From CAZBRS01 sp964494475 (GTDB lineage: Bacteria > Myxococcota_A > UBA9042 > CAZBRS01): a DNA stretch of 64,000 bases. Location: contig CAZBRS010000029.1 in assembly GCA_964494475.1 (NCBI GenBank), positions 1 through 64,000 of the forward strand, written 5' to 3'. Position numbers and translations under genes: made by a program. The notes below the pieces were generated by a model. It saw only the letters and a list, made by a program, of their open reading frames with translations, made no database searches and had not been told where the DNA came from. Positions 59,148 through 64,000 of the stretch are shown here, one piece after another (within the stretch, counting starts at the first letter, position 1; the number at the start of each line of letters is the position of its first letter).

Positions 59148-60505
59148 CGCAGCCTCGCCAGCAGGCCGCGGCCCAGGCGCAGAGCGGTCGGCAGGTTGGC
59201 CGCCCAGAAGCCGCCCGAGCGCCGGAGGGTGCGGGCCCAGGTCGCGGGCCTGAGATAGAAGTCGCGGTAGAGCGCGGCCTGTGCGGCGTGCGGGTCGGCC
59301 GTGGGGCCCGACGGTCGGGCGAACTTGGTGGCGTAGGCGTCGAGCGCGACGACGGGCGCGCCCTGCTCTCCGTCGCGCGAGCCCGGGTACGGGGTGTGGA
59401 AGTGCACCTGCAGCAGGTCGGGCGCGAGGTCGCGGACCAGGCGGCGCGTGAGCTCGATCGAGCCCGGCGTCTCGCCCGGGGCGCCCACGATGAGGAACGC
59501 CACCGTGAGCAGGCCGGCCTCGCGCAGCACGGCGAACTGCGCGCGGGCGGCCGCGGGGGTCGAGCGCTTGTCGAGGCGCGCCAGCACCGCCGGATCGCCG
59601 GACTCGACCCCCAGGCAGACCGTGGAGCCGTGGGCGCGCGCGATCAGCCGGGCGGTGGGCGCGTCGAGGGTGCCCACGCGCGCCTGGAAGGCCCAGGGGA
59701 GGCTGACGCCCTCCCGGAGGAACGCCTCGGCCAGGGCCCCCAACCGGGCGCTGTCGAGGGCCACCACGTCGTCCTCGAGGTAGAGGCCCGTGGCCCCGAG
59801 GCCCTGCAGGTGACGGGCCTCGCGGGCCACCAGGCTCGGGTCGCGCGCCCGGAAGGTCTTGCCGAGCGAGGCGCGCTCCACCGGGGAGCAGAACGTGCAC
59901 GCGTGGGGGCAGCCGCGCGCGGTCAACAGGTAGCCGACGCGCAGGCGACGGGTCGTGCGCAGCGGATAACCGAAGCGGTAGGGGCGCGCCAGGAAGAGCC
60001 CGTGCAGGGGCAGGGGCAGGGCGTCGAGGTCCGACACCAGAACGGGGGCCGAGGGTCGGCCCCCCGGGAGGACCACGCCCGGCGTGGCCGGCAGGGGCCC
60101 GCGACCGGGCCAGGCGGCCAGCAGGCCCGGCAGGATGGCCTCGACCTCGCCCACGAGCACGGCGGCCAGGCGGGGCGCGTGACGGGCCAGCGCCTCCGGA
60201 AGCACCGTGGCCGTGGCACCCGCTGCGACCGTGGGCACGCCAGCGGCCACGGCCGCGTCGACCTGCGACGGAAGGTCGTGCAGCGCGTGGATGGCCGGCC
60301 GCACGACGAGCAGGTCGGGGCCGTCGGCCAGGAGCGCGCGCAGAGCGGGCCCGGGCCCGCCGTCGACCGCCGAGTCGGCGAAGCTCACCGCGTGGCCTGC
60401 GCGAACCAGCAGCGCCGCGGCCAGCCCCAGGTCGACGGGCGCGAGGTGGTGCCGGGGGTGGGAGCGGGGCGCGAAGTGGGCGAGGTTCAGGAGGGCGATG
60501 CGCAT
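59144..60505 (-). CDS. B12-binding radical SAM protein
   Basis: A 453-residue enzyme. An N-terminal cobalamin-binding Rossmann-like domain (about 1-150; LNLAHFAPRSHPRHHLAPVDLGLAAALL, GADTVV-like strands) lacks a clear D-x-H-x-x-G. It leads to the radical SAM core with CPHACTFC, then LYLEDDVVALD, GVESGDPAVLARLDKRST and FLIVGAPGETPGS. The family includes methyltransferases and modifying enzymes for lipids, peptides or cofactors. Its start lies 19 bp inside the lipid-kinase-like gene. Confidence 0.9.
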   Translation of the reverse strand: MRIALLNLAHFAPRSHPRHHLAPVDLGLAAALLVRAGHAVSFADSAVDGGPGPALRALLADGPDLLVVRPAIHALHDLPSQVDAAVAAGVPTVAAGATATVLPEALARHAPRLAAVLVGEVEAILPGLLAAWPGRGPLPATPGVVLPGGRPSAPVLVSDLDALPLPLHGLFLARPYRFGYPLRTTRRLRVGYLLTARGCPHACTFCSPVERASLGKTFRARDPSLVAREARHLQGLGATGLYLEDDVVALDSARLGALAEAFLREGVSLPWAFQARVGTLDAPTARLIARAHGSTVCLGVESGDPAVLARLDKRSTPAAARAQFAVLREAGLLTVAFLIVGAPGETPGSIELTRRLVRDLAPDLLQVHFHTPYPGSRDGEQGAPVVALDAYATKFARPSGPTADPHAAQAALYRDFYLRPATWARTLRRSGGFWAANLPTALRLGRGLLARLR

Positions 60506-61449
60506 CGGGCACCGAAGGGCACCAACGAACGCAGCCTGAGCGCCCCGGGATCCAGGCCGAGCTCGATGGGCAGCCGCCCGGGGGTCTCGCCGTCCATGTC
60601 GATGAGCGCGTCGCCCGTCGTGGTGGCGCGCACGTGGCGACCGCGCACGTGCAGCACCTTGGGGTGCGCGAGGTGCGTGCCGGCGTAGATGCGGCGACTC
60701 ATGCCGAGGAAGGCGGCCGTCCCCAGGTCGCCCATGATCACGACGTCGAGCAGCCCGTCGGTCGGATCGGCGCCGGGCGCGACCCACATGCCGCCCCCGT
60801 GGTATTGACCGTTGGCGACGGCGGCGTTGAACACCCGGCCCTCGTAGACCACCCGGCCGTCGACCTCGAGGCGCATGGGCTGCGGGCGGTAGCGCGCGAA
60901 GGCGCGGAACGTGCCCAGGAAGAAGCTGGCCTTGCCGCCGAAGACCTTGGTGGTGCGGTTCACGGCGTCGTCGACCAGCCCGCCGAGACCGAAGCTCGTG
61001 ATGTTCAGGAAGTGATGGGAGGCCTCGACCCCGTCGAAGCCCGCGCAGCGCAGCCAGCCCACGTCGGCCGCGAGCACCACGCCCTTCGAGAAGAGCAAGG
61101 TGGCCTCGGAGGGCTCGCGGCCGAGCCCGAGCGTCTTGCGGAAGTCTCCCCCCGTGCCGCTCGGCACCACCGTGAGCACGGCGTCGGGCCGAAGGGCCCG
61201 GCCCTGCGGGTCGAAGAAGCCGTTCACCACCTCGTTGTTGGTGCCGTCGCCGCCTACCGAGACGATCTCGTCGGCGCCTTCGCGGAGCGCCGCGCGCACG
61301 AGCTCGACCGCGTGGAGGGGGCGCTCGGTGAAGCGCACCTCGAGCTCGCCCACGGCCGCCCGGAGCACCTCGTGGATGCGCGGCCAGGCCTTCCCCGTGC
61401 GGCCGTTGGCCGACCGCGGGTTCACGATGGCGACGACACGCGTGGGCAT
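60487..61449 (-). CDS. Diacylglycerol kinase-family lipid kinase
   Basis: A 320-residue protein of the DagK/YegS/sphingosine-kinase family. VVAIVNPRSANGRTGKAWP (P-x-S/A-G/N loop), IVSVGGDGTNNEVVNGFFD (catalytic GGDGT), PSGTGGDFRKTLGL, GGGMWVAPGADPTDGLLDVVI and the GD-x-x-x-DGE end (ALIDMDGETPG) are all present. It phosphorylates diacylglycerol or a related lipid. It starts 5 bp before the Fe-S gene's end region in the same operon and overlaps the B12 radical SAM gene by 19 bp. Confidence 0.93.
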   Translation of the reverse strand: MPTRVVAIVNPRSANGRTGKAWPRIHEVLRAAVGELEVRFTERPLHAVELVRAALREGADEIVSVGGDGTNNEVVNGFFDPQGRALRPDAVLTVVPSGTGGDFRKTLGLGREPSEATLLFSKGVVLAADVGWLRCAGFDGVEASHHFLNITSFGLGGLVDDAVNRTTKVFGGKASFFLGTFRAFARYRPQPMRLEVDGRVVYEGRVFNAAVANGQYHGGGMWVAPGADPTDGLLDVVIMGDLGTAAFLGMSRRIYAGTHLAHPKVLHVRGRHVRATTTGDALIDMDGETPGRLPIELGLDPGALRLRSLVPFGARCASPS

Positions 61450-61453
61450 GGCG

Positions 61454-62527
61454 CTACTCCGCCGGCAGTCGTTCGGCGAGGTACTCGGCCAGATCGAGGG
61501 CCGGGAATCCGGCCCGCTCGAAGGCCGCGGCGCTCGCCGGGCACCCGCAGACCAGCAGCTCGACGCCGAGCGCGCGGGCCTCGGTCAGGGCCAGCTCGGC
61601 GATGGCCGCCGCGTGTTCGGGGCGCGCGGCGTGGTAGGCCGCGCCCCGGCCGCAGCACCACGCGCTGCGGCCCGTGTGGGCCAGCTCGAGCGGGGCCTTG
61701 CCGGCCGCGCGCGTGATCACCCGCCGCAGCGCCTCGCCCGTGCCGTTGGAGCCCCGGGCCAGCAGGCAGGCGTCGTGCACGCCCACGCGGCGCGCGTCGG
61801 GAGCCCGGCCTTCGGCGGGCCAGCGAGCGAGGCGCGCGGACACCTCTTCGGCGAACGGCACCACGCGGGTGGTGGCCGCGCGACCCTGGGCCGGCAGCCA
61901 CACCGTGAGCGTGTGCAGCGCGTGGGCCCCGAGGACGATCACGCGCTTGTAGCGCGACACGTTCTGCGCCAGCGCCGACGCGGCGCGCAGCGCTGCGGCG
62001 GTGTCGCCCGAGGCCCGCTGCACGCTGCCGTCGTCCTGCAGCGAGGCGCTCGTGAAGGCCACGCCGTCGGCGCCCAGGGCGGCGAGCACGCGGAACGCGG
62101 CCGTGACGGCCCCGGGACGGCTCTCGAGCACCTCGCGCCCGGGCAGCAGCATGGCCAGCGCCTGCTCTTCGCGCACCTCGGGGGGCACGACGTCGCGCGC
62201 GATGGCGCCGAGATCGGGGCACGCTGGCACGGGCGGAAACGACGCGGGTCGGGGATGCCGACCGCGGGCCTCGAACAGCACGTCGGCCACGGGCTGGGAG
62301 TGCTCGCAGAGCTCGCTGCACGCCAGGCACCCCACACACTCGTGCAGGGCGCCGGTGGTCGAGTCGTCGGAGACCACGAGCCCCTTGTCGAGCCCCCGGA
62401 GCAGCGACATCTTGGCCCAGGGGCTCCAGGCCGTGTTGCCGGTGGCGCGGCTGACGGGGCACACGTCGAGGCAGAGGTCGGGACAGAAGACGCAGAGGTC
62501 GAACGTGCGGTCCGAGGGCGTGGTCAT
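61454..62527 (-). CDS. GlcF-like Fe-S oxidoreductase subunit
   Basis: A 357-residue protein with two 4Fe-4S motifs near the N-terminus: C-x2-C-x3-C-x3-CP (CVFCPDLCLDVCP) and C-x2-C-x2-C-x3-C (CVGCLACSELC). At the C-terminus are CCG-domain segments (HDACLLARGSNGTG and TGRSAWCCGRG, plus VCGCP). This matches GlcF/heterodisulfide-reductase-like electron-transfer subunits. Its ATG overlaps the FAD gene's stop (62524-62527). It would pass electrons from the FAD subunits to a quinone or other acceptor. Confidence 0.92.
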   Translation of the reverse strand: MTTPSDRTFDLCVFCPDLCLDVCPVSRATGNTAWSPWAKMSLLRGLDKGLVVSDDSTTGALHECVGCLACSELCEHSQPVADVLFEARGRHPRPASFPPVPACPDLGAIARDVVPPEVREEQALAMLLPGREVLESRPGAVTAAFRVLAALGADGVAFTSASLQDDGSVQRASGDTAAALRAASALAQNVSRYKRVIVLGAHALHTLTVWLPAQGRAATTRVVPFAEEVSARLARWPAEGRAPDARRVGVHDACLLARGSNGTGEALRRVITRAAGKAPLELAHTGRSAWCCGRGAAYHAARPEHAAAIAELALTEARALGVELLVCGCPASAAAFERAGFPALDLAEYLAERLPAE

Positions 62528-63573
62528 GCCGCACCCCCGGGTGCGAGGCGAGCGCGTAGCGCGACCAGGGGCGCGATCTTCGCCGCCAGGCCGGGCGGCA
62601 GCAGGTCGGCCCGGGCGGCCTCGGCGATCGATGCGGGCCCCTCGAGCTCGACGAACAGGCCCTGCCGATCGGGGCCCCACAGGCGTACGCCCCTCAGCGG
62701 CGCCTTGCGGGAGCGCGAAAACCGCAGGCCTGTCAGCCACGCCCGGGACGCCTCGCCCCAGGGCACGCGCAGCGTCGCGACGGGGCTGGGCGTCCCAGGT
62801 TCCCAGTCGCCGGGGTGCAACGACGGCCACAGATCGTCGGGCGGCTCGCGCAGGCCCGTCTGGCGCCACACCACGCGCACCCGGGCCGACGCCGGCCCGA
62901 GCGCGGCCTCGGCGAGGAACGAGGCCTCGTCGGAGAGGCCGCCCAGGCGTTCGAGCAGGTCGTACGCCGCCAGGGGAGAGTCGACCGACGCCACACGCTG
63001 GTCGTGCGGGGCGCGGGGCACCACGCGTACGGTCAGGCGCGTCGGAACGCCCCATGCGGGGCCGAGGGAGAGCGCGGGCAGGCGCAGCTCGGGGCCCGTG
63101 GAGCGACGGGGCGCCACGGGGGAGCGCACCACGTGGCCCGAGGGGGTCACGAGGCGCAGGTCGCGCACCCACTCGGCCCGTGCGCCGAACGGGTGAAAGG
63201 CGCGCGTCGCCACGGTCTGGGCGGCCAGTTCGACCACCGTCGCGGCCGACGAACAGGCCGGGAACACGGGGCACTCGAACGACGTGTCGGCCAGCGCGGC
63301 CTCGACGGCTGCGTACGTGGCGCCGGGCTCGACCACGAGCACGCCGTCGTCGGGCTGCAGCCCGATGACTCGCGCGAAGCCGGCCAGCGAGACGCGCACG
63401 CCGGTCGCGTCGTTCGGCCCGTCGAGTCGCGGCGGAAGCCCGGCGGCCACCATCGCGTTGAGCGCGCGCGCCAGGCCGGCCTCGTCACCGGGGACCAGCA
63501 GCAGCCCGCCGTCGGGCTCGTGGCGGATCGGTACGGCCGCTTGTCGGGCGAGGGCGTCGATCGCCGCGGTCAT
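62524..63573 (-). CDS. GlcE-like FAD-binding subunit
   Basis: A 349-residue FAD-linked oxidase, shorter than GlcD. LPPRLDGPNDATGVRVSLAGFARVIGLQPDDGVLVVEPGATYAAVEAAL is the PP-loop part of the FAD domain; EWVRDLRLVTPSGHVVRS and LSLGPAWGVPTRLTVRVVP continue the fold. The usual GGT/N-x-(A) pyrophosphate motif is weak, as in GlcE. ATGA overlaps join it to the gene on each side. It probably forms the middle subunit of a three-part oxidase. Confidence 0.87.
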   Translation of the reverse strand: MTAAIDALARQAAVPIRHEPDGGLLLVPGDEAGLARALNAMVAAGLPPRLDGPNDATGVRVSLAGFARVIGLQPDDGVLVVEPGATYAAVEAALADTSFECPVFPACSSAATVVELAAQTVATRAFHPFGARAEWVRDLRLVTPSGHVVRSPVAPRRSTGPELRLPALSLGPAWGVPTRLTVRVVPRAPHDQRVASVDSPLAAYDLLERLGGLSDEASFLAEAALGPASARVRVVWRQTGLREPPDDLWPSLHPGDWEPGTPSPVATLRVPWGEASRAWLTGLRFSRSRKAPLRGVRLWGPDRQGLFVELEGPASIAEAARADLLPPGLAAKIAPLVALRARLAPGGAA

Positions 63574-64000
63574 GGCATGCTCCACAGCTTGCCGGGGTTC
63601 AGCAGCCCCTCGGGGTCGAACGTGGCCTTCAGCCGCGCGAACAGCGGCTGGCCGTTCTCGACCTCGCGCGGCAGGAAGCCGCGCTTCATGAGGCCCACGC
63701 CGTGGTGGTGCGCGAAGGTGCCGCCCGCGTTCAGCGCCGCCGAGGGGCCGGCCTCCCAGACGGTGTCGTAGAGCGCCAGGGAGTCGTGCACGTGCTCGCG
63801 CAGCCCGGCGAGCGTGAAGTAGATGGAGCAGCCGTCGGCGTAGGCGTGGGAGAAGTGCGCCATGAGGAACACGTGCGGCCCGAGGGCTTCGCGCACAGCC
63901 TGGTACAGGCGCGGCAGGTTGGACCACGAGGTGGCCACCTCCATGGTGTCGACGAAGCCGCCCAGGTGGTAGATGGGGGCCTGCTTGAAGCTGACGGCGT
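63570..64000 (-). CDS. FAD-linked oxidase, AGPS/GlcD-like (3' part; runs off the window)
   Basis: Only the last 142 codons are inside the window. YHLGGFVDTMEVATSWSNLPRLYQAV, MAHFSHAYADGCSIYFTLAG, NAGGTFAHHHGVGLMKRG and FDPEGLLNPGKL match the C-terminal part of FAD-linked oxidases. The HHHGVG and SHAYADGCSIYFT forms are characteristic of alkylglycerone-phosphate synthase (AGPS)-like proteins more than GlcD. Its stop overlaps the GlcE-like start (63570-63573). It is first of the visible operon. Confidence 0.87.
   Translation of the reverse strand, partial: AVSFKQAPIYHLGGFVDTMEVATSWSNLPRLYQAVREALGPHVFLMAHFSHAYADGCSIYFTLAGLREHVHDSLALYDTVWEAGPSAALNAGGTFAHHHGVGLMKRGFLPREVENGQPLFARLKATFDPEGLLNPGKLWSMP

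Overview
The window is high-GC DNA (roughly 70% G+C by eye, not computed) from a Gram-negative bacterium, most likely a member of the Myxococcota or a close relative. The reasons are several lipoproteins with Asp/Ala/Pro-rich linkers behind the lipobox, two surface proteins ending in a Gly-Cys/hydrophobic/Arg tail of the MYXO-CTERM type, a MopE-like protein with eight D-x-D-C-D-G repeats, and TonB receptors that indicate an outer membrane. A 100-N scaffold gap at 44017-44116 shows this is a draft assembly.

Layout. 1-9.6 kb: lipocalin, MYXO-CTERM-like protein, a Ca2+-type P-ATPase with an outer-membrane-like partner, a minus-strand oxidoreductase group (saccharopine-dehydrogenase-like, SDR, PPOX-like, DUF2141), and an LpqC-type esterase lipoprotein. 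9.6-17.2 kb: a ketopantoate-reductase-like / acetoacetate-decarboxylase-like / beta-propeller lipoprotein operon, then two GH5-type lipoproteins (one lacking its catalytic nucleophile), a small LTxxQ lipoprotein and a SelU/peroxiredoxin-like gene with an in-frame TGA and a SECIS-like hairpin, a probable selenoprotein. 17.2-26.1 kb: an ARPP-1-like protein, a ParE/Phd toxin-antitoxin pair, a HEXXH metalloprotease with MYXO-CTERM tail, an ATP-grasp/hydrolase pair and the MopE-like lipoprotein. 26.1-35.5 kb: a compact operon of phage-tail-like baseplate genes (zinc ribbon, gp25, gpJ-like, a PASTA-fused tail protein I and a 510-residue accessory protein), translationally joined to an RlmL-like rRNA methyltransferase and followed by FHA and VWA-FHA proteins. 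35.5-38.6 kb: an island with two DUF4143 ATPases and an IS91-like transposase remnant, bordered by duplicated pieces of the neighbouring genes. 38.6-40.7 kb: an RR-HK-RR phosphorelay operon.

40.8-51 kb is a metal-uptake region: a CbiMNQO-type ECF transporter, a TonB receptor with a His-rich lipoprotein, and an ABC transporter of the Zn/Mn (ZnuABC) class with its own outer-membrane protein, Cys/His-rich lipoprotein and small His-rich protein. The ECF operon, this TonB receptor and a second TonB receptor at 55.9-58.0 kb share the palindrome GTAGCA-N15-TGCTAC just upstream of, or over, their start codons. This looks like a single metal regulon, and the regulator is not in the window.

51-55.7 kb: a class III nucleotide cyclase divergent from an ABC exporter with a very large insertion in its nucleotide-binding domain, followed by a cyclic-nucleotide-binding protein. 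This could be one second-messenger module. 58-64 kb: a six-gene minus-strand operon, nearly all start/stop codons overlapping, with an AGPS/GlcD-like FAD oxidase (cut by the window edge), a second FAD subunit, a GlcF-like Fe-S subunit, a diacylglycerol-kinase-family lipid kinase, a B12-binding radical SAM enzyme and a SPASM-like radical SAM enzyme. This set suggests lipid or small-molecule modification, possibly ether-lipid related.
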